Origin: Pseudomonas umsongensis
Lineage (GTDB): Bacteria > Pseudomonadota > Gammaproteobacteria > Pseudomonadales > Pseudomonadaceae
Assembly: GCF_002236105.1 (NCBI RefSeq)
Contig: NZ_NIWU01000007.1
Location: forward strand, 1 to 64,000
Length of the DNA stretch: 64,000 nucleotides
Reading direction: 5' to 3'
The translations under genes were made by a program, and so were the position numbers. This document shows, one piece after another, positions 26,283 through 34,847 of the stretch (its first letter is position 1; each line of letters opens with the position of its first letter). The notes under the pieces are model-generated. The model searched no databases. It was not told where the DNA came from and was given only the letters and a program-made list of their open reading frames with translations.

Positions 26283-27014
26283 TTGAGCGTTGAAGCGGCT
26301 AAGCATGCACGAGAATTGCTCCTCAAGGAATACCGTGGGGTGCTCTCCACACACTCCAAGTCAATGCCTGGTTTCCCGTTCGGTTCCGTGGTTCCGTACT
26401 GCCTGGACGAGCTCGGCCGGCCGCTGATCCTGATCAGCCGCATCGCCCAGCACACCCACAATCTGCAAAAAGATCCGAAATGCTCACTGTTCGTGGGCGA
26501 GCGTGGGGCCGAAGACGTCCAGGCCGTTGGTCGCCTGACCTACCTGGCCGAAGCGCAACAGGTCGAAGACGTTGCCGCCATCGAAGCGGCCGCCGAACGG
26601 TACTACCGCTATTTCCCGGATTCGCAGAACTATCATCAGGCCCACGATTTCGACTTCTGGGTGCTCAAGCCGGTGCGCCATCGCTACATTGGCGGGTTTG
26701 GCGCGATCCACTGGGTCAACGAGCTGACCCTGGCCAACCCGTTTGCCGGCAAGGCCGAGGCGAGCATGATCGAACACATGAACGCCGATCACGCCAAAGC
26801 CATTGCGCATTACGTCGAACTGGCCGGCTTGCCGAAAACTTCGCCGGCGACCCTGGTGGGCATCGACAGCGAAGGCATGCACCTGCTCATCGGCCAGGGG
26901 CTGCACTGGCTGCCGTTTCCAGCGCCTTGTAATACGCCGACACAAGTGCGCGAGGCCTTGGTTTTCCTGGCTCATGCCGAACATTGGCCGAAAAAGGCAG
27001 TGGCTGACGCTTGA
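26283..27014 (+). CDS. HugZ-family heme-utilisation/PNPOx-like protein
   Basis: A 243-residue protein. The N-terminal split-barrel domain resembles pyridoxamine-phosphate oxidase (STHSKSMPGFPFGSVVPYCLDELGRPLILIS). The C-terminal part is a DUF2470-like domain (MIEHMNADHAKAIAHYVELAGL) in which HMNADH is the heme-contacting segment in HugZ-type heme oxygenases. The start is TTG at 26283, fixed by a strong AAGGAG eight bases upstream. No ATG in the frame fits. Cytoplasmic heme degradation is the family role, but activity was not shown for this branch. Confidence 0.85.
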   Translation: MSVEAAKHARELLLKEYRGVLSTHSKSMPGFPFGSVVPYCLDELGRPLILISRIAQHTHNLQKDPKCSLFVGERGAEDVQAVGRLTYLAEAQQVEDVAAIEAAAERYYRYFPDSQNYHQAHDFDFWVLKPVRHRYIGGFGAIHWVNELTLANPFAGKAEASMIEHMNADHAKAIAHYVELAGLPKTSPATLVGIDSEGMHLLIGQGLHWLPFPAPCNTPTQVREALVFLAHAEHWPKKAVADA

Positions 27015-27080
27015 ATTCACGAAATGGCGACGTCATCTAAGGATTACTGGCAAGGCATTCTTGCGTTGAGGAACCATTTG

Positions 27081-27557
27081 ATGCGCCCTTTTTTGTTGCT
27101 CTTTCTGCTGTTCCCGGTGTTGGAGCTGTTCGTATTCGTCAAGGTGGCAGGGTCGATCGGGTTTTTCCCGGCCCTGCTGCTGATCATTCTCGGCTCGATG
27201 TTCGGTGTGTTCGTGTTGCGCGTTGCCGGGTTGGCCACCGCACTGCGTGCCCGTGAAAGCCTGAATCGTGGCGAATTGCCAGCCCAGACCATGCTGGAAG
27301 GCCTGATGTTGGCGTTGGCCGGTGGCTTGTTGATTCTTCCGGGTTTCATCAGCGACGTGATCGGCCTGGTCATGCTGATGCCGATCAGCCGTCGCCTCCT
27401 GGCCAATAAAATGCGCCAGCGTGCCGAGGAACAAGCGATCCGCCAGCGTGCGTTCGCCGACGACCTCCAGCCCCGTGGGGGCCCTGCGCCGCGCGAGCCT
27501 CTGGGCCGCGAGCCGAACGTGATCGAAGGCGAGTTCGAACACCGCGATACCAAGTAA
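27081..27557 (+). CDS. fxsA: FxsA-family cytoplasmic membrane protein
   Basis: A 158-residue membrane protein with hydrophobic segments near residues 3-19, 24-47 and 70-100, followed by a charged cytoplasmic tail. The conserved FxsA pattern PVLELFVFVKVAGSIGFFPALLLIILGSMFGVFVLR is present. In E. coli, FxsA influences exclusion of phage T7 by the F plasmid. Its housekeeping role is unclear. The ATG at 27081 follows GAGGAACC. It lies just upstream of groESL, as in other Pseudomonas, but a terminator separates them. Confidence 0.9.
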   Translation: MRPFLLLFLLFPVLELFVFVKVAGSIGFFPALLLIILGSMFGVFVLRVAGLATALRARESLNRGELPAQTMLEGLMLALAGGLLILPGFISDVIGLVMLMPISRRLLANKMRQRAEEQAIRQRAFADDLQPRGGPAPREPLGREPNVIEGEFEHRDTK

Positions 27558-27568
27558 CAGCAATATCG

Positions 27569-27600
27569 ACACGGCACCTTCGGGTGCCGTGTTCGTTTTC
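27569..27600 (+). terminator. Rho-independent terminator of fxsA
   Basis: ACACGGCACC-TTCG-GGTGCCGTGT forms a hairpin with a stable TTCG loop. TCGTTTTC follows. Confidence 0.8.
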
Positions 27601-27634
27601 GGGCGATCACCGTAAAAATTTTTCGATCTGCGCC

Positions 27635-27662
27635 CTTGTAATAAGCTTGTGCGCCCTTATGT
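27635..27662 (+). promoter_or_regulatory. Sigma32-type heat-shock promoter of groESL
   Basis: CTTGTAA (27635-27641) and CCCTTATGT (27654-27662) are 12 bases apart. They are close to the RpoH consensus CTTGAAA/CCCCATNT. A 5' leader of about 140 bases would result. No CIRCE repeat is present. Confidence 0.65.
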
Positions 27663-27805
27663 AACGGTCACCGCAAGGTTTCTGGTGATCACGCCAGACA
27701 GACTTCCGCGGTTCGCTCGACGAACCGCACCCGGCACCGCCGGACTTTGTTAAACCCGCCGGGACTACACCGGCCGATGAAAACCACAATTAGGAGAGAT
27801 CGACA

Positions 27806-28099
27806 ATGAAGCTTCGTCCTCTGCATGACCGCGTCGTCATCCGTCGCAGCGAAGAAGAAAAGAAAACCGCTGGCGGTATCGTCCTGCCAGGTTCGGCTGC
27901 TGAAAAAGCCAACAGCGGCGAAATCCTCGCTGTCGGCACCGGCCGCGTACTGGAAAACGGTGAAGTGCGTGCACTGTCCGTGAAAGTGGGCGACAAGGTT
28001 GTGTTCGGTCCTTACTCCGGCAGCAACACTGTGAAAGTCGACGGCGAAGACCTGCTGGTAATGAGCGAGAACGAAATCCTCGCTGTTGTCGAAGGCTGA
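27806..28099 (+). CDS. groES: Co-chaperonin GroES
   Basis: A 97-residue subunit of the heptameric lid on GroEL. MKLRPLHDRVVIRR at the N-terminus and the mobile loop (EEEKKTAGGIVLPGSA) with the GIVLP GroEL-contact motif are intact. AGGAGAG lies before the ATG. It is 49 bases upstream of groEL in the same heat-shock operon. Confidence 0.98.
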   Translation: MKLRPLHDRVVIRRSEEEKKTAGGIVLPGSAAEKANSGEILAVGTGRVLENGEVRALSVKVGDKVVFGPYSGSNTVKVDGEDLLVMSENEILAVVEG

Positions 28100-28148
28100 T
28101 TCCCCGCTCATTTTCCCGTTACTACAAAGTATTTAAGGAATATCGATC

Positions 28149-29795
<1,647 letters not shown>

Positions 29796-29813
29796 GCCAG
29801 CCTTACCCCTGTA

Positions 29814-29852
29814 TAAAAAAACCCCGCCTGCGTAAGTAGGCGGGGTTTTTTA
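29814..29852 (+). terminator. Rho-independent terminator of groESL
   Basis: AAAACCCCGCCT-GCGTAAGT-AGGCGGGGTTTTTT is a strong stem with a T tract. Confidence 0.92.
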
Positions 29853-29883
29853 TTGCCCGGATTTTGAAGTGCAAGCGATTCAG

Positions 29884-29973
29884 TGTGGGAGCGGGCTTGC
29901 TCGCTAAGACGGTGTGTCAATCACCGGGGAGGTTGACTGATCTACCGCCTTCGCGAGCAAGCCCGCTCCCACA
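29884..29973. repeat. REP pair (GTGGGAGCGGGCTTGCTCGC family)
   Basis: Two facing REP units (GTGTGGGAGCGGGCTTGCTCG and CGCGAGCAAGCCCGCTCCCAC) lie between the convergent groEL and phosphatase genes. They belong to the same family as the unit at 25236. Confidence 0.8.
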
Positions 29974-29986
29974 TTTGATCTGTATT

Positions 29987-30730
29987 TCAGGCACTGACCG
30001 GCTGTGCTTCGAGCTCTCTCTCGGCCTTGGAAGTGGGTCGATAAAGGATGTAGTAATACGACCCCAGGCAAATCAGCCAGCAGAATACCGCCGTCCACAC
30101 GTTGTGCGAGAAGAAGTGTGCTCCCTGCAGCATCCGGCCGATGGAAAAAACCGAGCCCAGGGCGAAGGCGAAAACAAAGGCCGCACGCGCCATGCGCGGA
30201 CGGCGATCACGCAACACGAAGAACAGTGCAAACAGGGTGAAACCGGTCGCGGCGTGACCGCCAGGCCAGCAACGCCCCGGTTTTTCTGTAGCCGGACGCG
30301 GGCTCAACAATTCGCTGTAGGTCTCGTGACCGCCGAATTGCTCCAGGCTCCACGGGCATTGCACCGCCGTCACCGCTTTCATCGGCGTGACAAAGGACGT
30401 CGCCAGCCCCAGGGACAGCACCAGGCAGCCCAGTTCCCGCTTGAACGGCTTGAGCCGGGGCAGAAAGAACGAACCGGCAAAACCGAGGATAGCCAGCACC
30501 GAGAAGGCGATAACCACTTGCTTGGCCCGATCATGCAGGACGGTTTCCAGGAAATAACTGTGCCGGCCGATGAAGTCCCCGGCGACCGGATCGTAGAACA
30601 GCCTGGCCAGGTCCATGTCCAGGGTCGTTAGTTCAAGCAACACCAGAATGATTGCCGCAACGGCGGGAACACCCAGGCACACCCAGAAGTTGAGCGGGCG
30701 AGAAGCGGGGCGTGCAGAGATCGAAACCAT
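29987..30730 (-). CDS. PAP2-family membrane phosphatase
   Basis: A 247-residue integral membrane phosphatase with about six hydrophobic segments. The PAP2 signature is KAVTAVQCPW, then CWPGGHAATGF (family PSGH), then GRMLQGAHFFSHNVW with the catalytic His. The first motif has Cys-Pro where the classical family has Arg-Pro, which I recall as a recurrent variant in this branch. Likely substrates are lipid A or undecaprenyl/phospholipid phosphates at the outer face of the inner membrane. The ATG at 30730 follows AAGGATTGACC. It is divergent from colR, and a ColR-box-like sequence lies about 90 bases upstream. Confidence 0.88.
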   Translation of the reverse strand: MVSISARPASRPLNFWVCLGVPAVAAIILVLLELTTLDMDLARLFYDPVAGDFIGRHSYFLETVLHDRAKQVVIAFSVLAILGFAGSFFLPRLKPFKRELGCLVLSLGLATSFVTPMKAVTAVQCPWSLEQFGGHETYSELLSPRPATEKPGRCWPGGHAATGFTLFALFFVLRDRRPRMARAAFVFAFALGSVFSIGRMLQGAHFFSHNVWTAVFCWLICLGSYYYILYRPTSKAERELEAQPVSA

Positions 30731-30816
30731 GGTCAATCCTTGGTCAGTGAAATGTTCTTGAATACGCAGCCGCGCGGAGTCTGGGCTCGACCCTGTCGTC
30801 AACCCGTGAACCGATA

Positions 30817-30832
30817 GTGAAAAAAACGTTGG
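30817..30832 (-). promoter_or_regulatory. ColR-box-like sequence facing the PAP2 phosphatase gene
   Basis: The minus strand reads CCAACGTTTTTTTCAC, which fits in full the ColR-binding pattern as I recall it from P. putida (YYNASNNYTTTTTCAC). It lies 87 bases upstream of the phosphatase start and points toward it. The recalled consensus was not looked up. Confidence 0.55.
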
Positions 30833-30949
30833 GGCTTGATCCGACGATTTCGCCCAACCGACGACTGCACGCAACCCTGGCCCTGAATCACGCTTGGCCT
30901 TAAGCTGCGCGGGCCGAGACGGCCGTTATTGTGTACGGAGAAGATGCCC

Positions 30950-31633
30950 ATGCGAATTTTATTGGTTGAAGACAACCGCGATATCCTGGCTAATCTGGCC
31001 GATTACCTGGGACTCAAGGGCTATACCGTGGATTGCGCACAGGACGGTTTGTCGGGCCTGCATCTGGCAGCTACGGAGCATTACGACTTGATCGTACTCG
31101 ATATCATGTTGCCTGGCATCGACGGCTACACGCTGTGCAAACGCCTGCGCGAAGATGCCCGGCGCGACACGCCGGTGATCATGCTCACTGCCCGTGATCA
31201 ACTGGACGACCGGCTGCAAGGCTTCAAGTCCGGTGCCGATGACTACCTGATCAAACCCTTCGCCTTGTCTGAACTGGCGGCGCGGATCGAAGCAGTGATG
31301 CGTCGCACCCAAGGTGGAGGTCGCCGGACCTTGCAGGTGGGTGACCTGAGCTATGACCTCGATACGCTGGAGGTCACCCGCGAAGGCCGATTGCTCAAGC
31401 TCAACCCGGTGGGCCTGAAGTTGCTGGCGGTCCTGATGCAGAAAAGCCCGCATGTACTGCGCCGCGAAATTCTCGAAGAGGCCCTGTGGGGCGATGACTG
31501 CCCAGACAGCGACAGCCTGCGCAGCCATGTCCATCAATTGCGCCAGGTGATCGACAAGCCGTTCGCCAAACCGCTGCTGCAAACCGTGCACGGTGTGGGT
31601 TACCGCCTGGCCGAGGGGCGTGATGGAGTTTAA
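30950..31633 (+). CDS. colR: Response regulator ColR
   Basis: A 227-residue OmpR-family regulator. Asp51 in VLDIMLPGIDGY is the phospho-acceptor and IKPFALSEL carries the conserved Lys. The C-terminal winged helix ends HGVGYRLAEGRDGV. Sequence and neighbours (colS, methyltransferase, WapQ/InaA-type kinase, PAP2 phosphatase) match the ColRS locus of P. putida and P. fluorescens WCS365. There it maintains outer-membrane structure and metal tolerance and supports root colonisation. ATG 30950 is chosen because GGAG lies 9 bases upstream. An ATG at 30944 is too close to it. Confidence 0.93.
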   Translation: MRILLVEDNRDILANLADYLGLKGYTVDCAQDGLSGLHLAATEHYDLIVLDIMLPGIDGYTLCKRLREDARRDTPVIMLTARDQLDDRLQGFKSGADDYLIKPFALSELAARIEAVMRRTQGGGRRTLQVGDLSYDLDTLEVTREGRLLKLNPVGLKLLAVLMQKSPHVLRREILEEALWGDDCPDSDSLRSHVHQLRQVIDKPFAKPLLQTVHGVGYRLAEGRDGV

Positions 31634-32906
31634 ACAGAGCCTCGCTCAACGGATCATCATTGCCTTTGCGCTGATGAGCGCACTGGTGGCGGGCGCCTTT
31701 GCCATGGGCATCGTTGCCACCGTGCACCTGGTGGAAGAAAAATTGATCTCGGCGGGCCTGGGTGGCGATTTGCAGCGCCTGTTGCTGATGGACAGCGTTT
31801 CGGACTGGAGCCATCGCCCGGAACCGGACCAGTTGTTTTATTTCAGCGGCGGGCGGGGCGATTTCGAGTTGCCCAAGGATTTGCGGCACCTGGATCCAGG
31901 GTTTCACGAGGTTTTTCGCGAGCAGCTGTCGTACCACGCGATGGTCGAGGTGGTCGATGGTCGGCGCTATGTGCTGTTGCAGGACCAGAGTGACTTCGAA
32001 GAGCGCGAGCGAGTGCTGTTTGCCGTGGTGCTGGTGGGCTTCGTGCTGAGCCTGGCGCTGGCGGTGTTTCTCGGCTGGGTGCTGGCGCGCAAGGTAATGG
32101 CACCGGTAGTAAGGCTGGCGCGTCAGGTACGTCATCGCGATCAGCTACTGGGTCTGGCACCGCCACTGGCGCCGGATTATGCGGCCGATGAAGTGGGTGA
32201 GCTGGCCGTGGCCTTCGACGCTACCCTCGGCCGGTTGCGCCAGGCGCTGACCCGTGAGCGCATGTTCACCAGTGACGTCAGCCATGAACTGCGCACGCCC
32301 TTGATGGTGTTGGCCAGTTCCTGCGAGTTGCTGTTGGAAAACCCCGGGATCGACCAGCGCGGCCTTGCCCAGGTCGAGCGAATTGCCCGCGCCAGTGAAG
32401 AAATGCGCGAGTTGGTACAAACTTTCCTGATGCTGGCCCGCGCTCAGCGCGAAGACGCCGGCATGTCTGCGCAGCAAACGCTGGATGAAGTGGCCGACGG
32501 CTTGATCAACCTGTGGCGCGAGCCGATCGAGGCCAAGGGGCTCAAGCTGATTGTCGACTGGGGTGGTCCCCACACTACTCGGTATAACGCAACGCTATTG
32601 CACGCGGTCATGGGCAACCTGCTGCGTAACGCATTGCATTACACCGACCGTGGATTTATCCGGCTGAGCCTGATGCCCACCGGGTTCACGGTCGAGGACA
32701 GTGGCGTGGGTATTCCCGAGGAAAAACGCGAAGCGATGTTCGAACCTTTTGTGCGAGGCAACGAGAAACGCGGAGAGGGCCTCGGGCTTGGACTATCGTT
32801 AGTACAACGGATCTGTGAAAACCAGGGCTGGAGCGTCAGCCTGACGACCATGGAACCCAATGGCTGTCGTTTTCAGGTCCAGTTCAATGCGTCGACTGTG
32901 AGTTGA
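31623..32906 (+). CDS. colS: Sensor histidine kinase ColS
   Basis: A 427-residue kinase with membrane segments near residues 11-31 and 130-152 and a periplasmic loop of about 95 residues between them. The phospho-acceptor is His221 in SDVSHELRTPL, and GLGLGLSLVQ marks the ATP site. The loop contains the ExxE metal motif Glu126-Glu-Arg-Glu129 plus His35, Glu38, Glu96 and His105. I recall these positions as those implicated in zinc/iron sensing by P. putida ColS. The start overlaps the colR stop by 11 bases. Confidence 0.93.
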   Translation: MEFKQSLAQRIIIAFALMSALVAGAFAMGIVATVHLVEEKLISAGLGGDLQRLLLMDSVSDWSHRPEPDQLFYFSGGRGDFELPKDLRHLDPGFHEVFREQLSYHAMVEVVDGRRYVLLQDQSDFEERERVLFAVVLVGFVLSLALAVFLGWVLARKVMAPVVRLARQVRHRDQLLGLAPPLAPDYAADEVGELAVAFDATLGRLRQALTRERMFTSDVSHELRTPLMVLASSCELLLENPGIDQRGLAQVERIARASEEMRELVQTFLMLARAQREDAGMSAQQTLDEVADGLINLWREPIEAKGLKLIVDWGGPHTTRYNATLLHAVMGNLLRNALHYTDRGFIRLSLMPTGFTVEDSGVGIPEEKREAMFEPFVRGNEKRGEGLGLGLSLVQRICENQGWSVSLTTMEPNGCRFQVQFNASTVS

Positions 32907-33054
32907 TGGTCGCTGGACGGTTGGTTGAGATTGCCGCCTTGTAATACCTCGAAACGTTTCGAGGTTTTCATCACGAAATTTTCACAATCGCATGACCTGA
33001 CCCTCACACATCACTGCCTAAGGTGGTTGGAATCAGAAGCTCAGGAGATTGATG

Positions 33055-33726
33055 ATGGTGGATGGCCCGATCAAACTGGATTTTTCCAACAAGTACGACG
33101 ATCAACACGCCAAACGTTACCTGCAAAAACACAAGGATGGCGTCGGCCGCCGCCTGTCCCACTGGCGTGACGTACAAATGGCGCGCAAGGCGCTGGCGTT
33201 GGTCGGCGAGCCGGGCCTGGTTCTCGATCTGCCCTGCGGTGCGGGGCGTTTCTGGCCAATGCTGGCGGAGAAACCCAACCGCGTGATCATCGGTGCCGAC
33301 AACTCCGAGTCCATGATCAAGATCGCTACACAGTCGCAACCGGCTGAAGTGGTGAAACGGGTACAACCCTTGCAGACGTCCGCGTTCGACATTGCGTTGC
33401 CGGATAACGCTGTCGACAGCATTTTCTGCATGCGTTTGCTCCACCACATCGGTGAAGCCCAGCATCGACTGGCGATCTTGCGCGAATTCGAGCGCGTCAG
33501 CCGAGACAGCGTCATCCTTTCACTGTGGGTCGACGGTAACTTCAAAGCCTGGAAACGCAAGCGCGCGGAGAGAACCCGTGGGCAGGAAGGTTACCAAAAT
33601 AGATTTGTGTTACCGGCGGCTACCGTAGAAAAGGAGTTTGAGCAGGCTGGTTTCCGTATTCAGGAACGTATCGACTTTTTGCCGCTCTATGCCATGTGGC
33701 GAGTTTATGTATTACGCAAGAGGTAA
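33055..33726 (+). CDS. Class I SAM-dependent methyltransferase of the colRS locus (Orf222-like)
   Basis: A 223-residue methyltransferase. The SAM-binding motif I is VLDLPCGAGRFW, the motif II acidic residue is in IIGADNSESM, and CMRLLHHI matches motif IV. It corresponds in position and length to orf222, which follows colRS in P. fluorescens WCS365 and P. putida, and is thought to act on lipopolysaccharide or another envelope component. Three consecutive start codons occur (ATG 33052, ATG 33055, GTG 33058). AGGAG at 33043-33047 favours 33055. Three bases separate it from the kinase gene. Confidence 0.88.
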   Translation: MVDGPIKLDFSNKYDDQHAKRYLQKHKDGVGRRLSHWRDVQMARKALALVGEPGLVLDLPCGAGRFWPMLAEKPNRVIIGADNSESMIKIATQSQPAEVVKRVQPLQTSAFDIALPDNAVDSIFCMRLLHHIGEAQHRLAILREFERVSRDSVILSLWVDGNFKAWKRKRAERTRGQEGYQNRFVLPAATVEKEFEQAGFRIQERIDFLPLYAMWRVYVLRKR

Positions 33727-33729
33727 CAG

Positions 33730-34443
33730 ATGGTAGAGCAGTGTGCAGCAGGAACAGGCGTCGCCTCCCAGGACCGATTCGATTACTTCTGGAATCAGCG
33801 CGGAGAATGGGTGGAAGAGCCCAACGTCCGGCGCGGTGGCGAGAGTGGCGTGCAGCGTCTCATGGACAGTGATGGACAACTGCTCTACGTAAAACGCCAG
33901 ACCGGCCATATCCATCGGGGTCTTTTGCACCCTTTCGGACGGCCGACGGTGCTGCGCGAGCGTGATGCACTCACCGGCTTGCGCCTGCTCGATGTGCGCG
34001 TCCCGGAAATCGTGTTCTGCGAAGCGCAACGCGATCCCGTGCACAAGTGGCGCGCCTTGTTGGTGACCAAGTCTTTGGACGGCTTCGAGGAAATCGAACG
34101 TTGGTACGAAAGCGGCGGACGCGAGCGTCATGGTGAGGCTGTGCACGATCGCGTGCTCAAGGACCTGGCCGAGAACCTGGCGCGGATGCACAAGGGGCGT
34201 TGGCAACACAGCTGCATCTATATCAAGCACGTATTTGTTCGCGTCACCGGTGAGGGTGAGGCAGCCAAAGTCGAAGTTGCCTTGATCGATCTGGAGAAGT
34301 GCCGGCGGCGCTTGACCGCTCGCCAGGCGGCGGCCCATGACATGAAGCAGCTGCGCCGCCACTCGTCATTCAGCCCGACGGACTGGAAGAAACTCGTCTA
34401 TTTTTATGAGACGGCGTTTGGCAGCGCTATCAAAGGTTTATAG
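33730..34443 (+). CDS. Lipopolysaccharide kinase, InaA/WapQ family
   Basis: A 237-residue protein-kinase-like enzyme. The lysine-containing segment is LLYVKRQTGHIHRG, with the HMHKGRWQHSCIYIKH-like catalytic-loop equivalent at about residues 155-172 and an LIDLEKCRRRL segment as the DFG-like metal site. The family phosphorylates heptose in the inner core of Pseudomonas lipopolysaccharide. It is placed directly behind the methyltransferase gene and probably in one transcript with it and with the following small gene. Confidence 0.85.
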   Translation: MVEQCAAGTGVASQDRFDYFWNQRGEWVEEPNVRRGGESGVQRLMDSDGQLLYVKRQTGHIHRGLLHPFGRPTVLRERDALTGLRLLDVRVPEIVFCEAQRDPVHKWRALLVTKSLDGFEEIERWYESGGRERHGEAVHDRVLKDLAENLARMHKGRWQHSCIYIKHVFVRVTGEGEAAKVEVALIDLEKCRRRLTARQAAAHDMKQLRRHSSFSPTDWKKLVYFYETAFGSAIKGL

Positions 34444-34445
34444 CA

Positions 34446-34673
34446 ATGAAACTTGAAGTTGCGCGAGGTTTGTTTCTGGTAGGAGCCTTGGCAGTTGCTT
34501 CACTCGCGGTGGCGGCATGGGAGCAGCCCCGCACGCAAGTCTTAAGTTCAGTACACAGTGGCGAGCACTGTCCGTTGCCACGGGTTGCCAAGGCATCCGT
34601 GGCCACTCAACCCGATCATGATTTGTTGCTGTTCATGTTCGGACTCTCTCAAGGATTGAGGCCGCAAAGTTGA
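34446..34673 (+). CDS. Small exported or anchored protein of unknown function
   Basis: A 75-residue protein starting two bases after the InaA/WapQ stop. Residues 8-24 (GLFLVGALAVASLAVAA) form a signal peptide or single anchor, and about 50 polar residues remain outside. One Cys is present, in GEHCPLP. No domain is recognised. Tight linkage to the kinase gene and a following terminator support a real gene at the end of the envelope operon. Confidence 0.6.
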   Translation: MKLEVARGLFLVGALAVASLAVAAWEQPRTQVLSSVHSGEHCPLPRVAKASVATQPDHDLLLFMFGLSQGLRPQS

Positions 34674-34691
34674 ACACAATGAAGCCCAAAT

Positions 34692-34722
34692 AAAAGGCCT
34701 CGCTGATGCGAGGCCTTTTTTG
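34692..34722 (+). terminator. Rho-independent terminator of the ColRS-linked operon
   Basis: AAAAGGCCTCG-CTGATG-CGAGGCCTTTTTT is a strong hairpin with a T tract 18 bases after the small gene. Confidence 0.9.
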
Positions 34723-34734
34723 TTGCGCAGTGCA

Positions 34735-34847
34735 GATCGTTCCCACGCTCTGCGTGGGAATGCAGCCCGGGACGCTCCGCGTCCCAAATCAAGAGCCGAA
34801 CGCGGAGCGTCCGTAGAGGCATTCCCACGCAGAGCGTGGGAACGATC
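34735..34847. repeat. Long palindromic repeat (GATCGTTCCCACGC family)
   Basis: The outer arms (GATCGTTCCCACGCTCTGCG and its inverse) and inner arms (GGACGCTCCGCGT and ACGCGGAGCGTCC) form a nested palindrome. A second copy in opposite orientation is at 42940-43067. It abuts the mexW stop and could also end its transcript. Confidence 0.8.
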
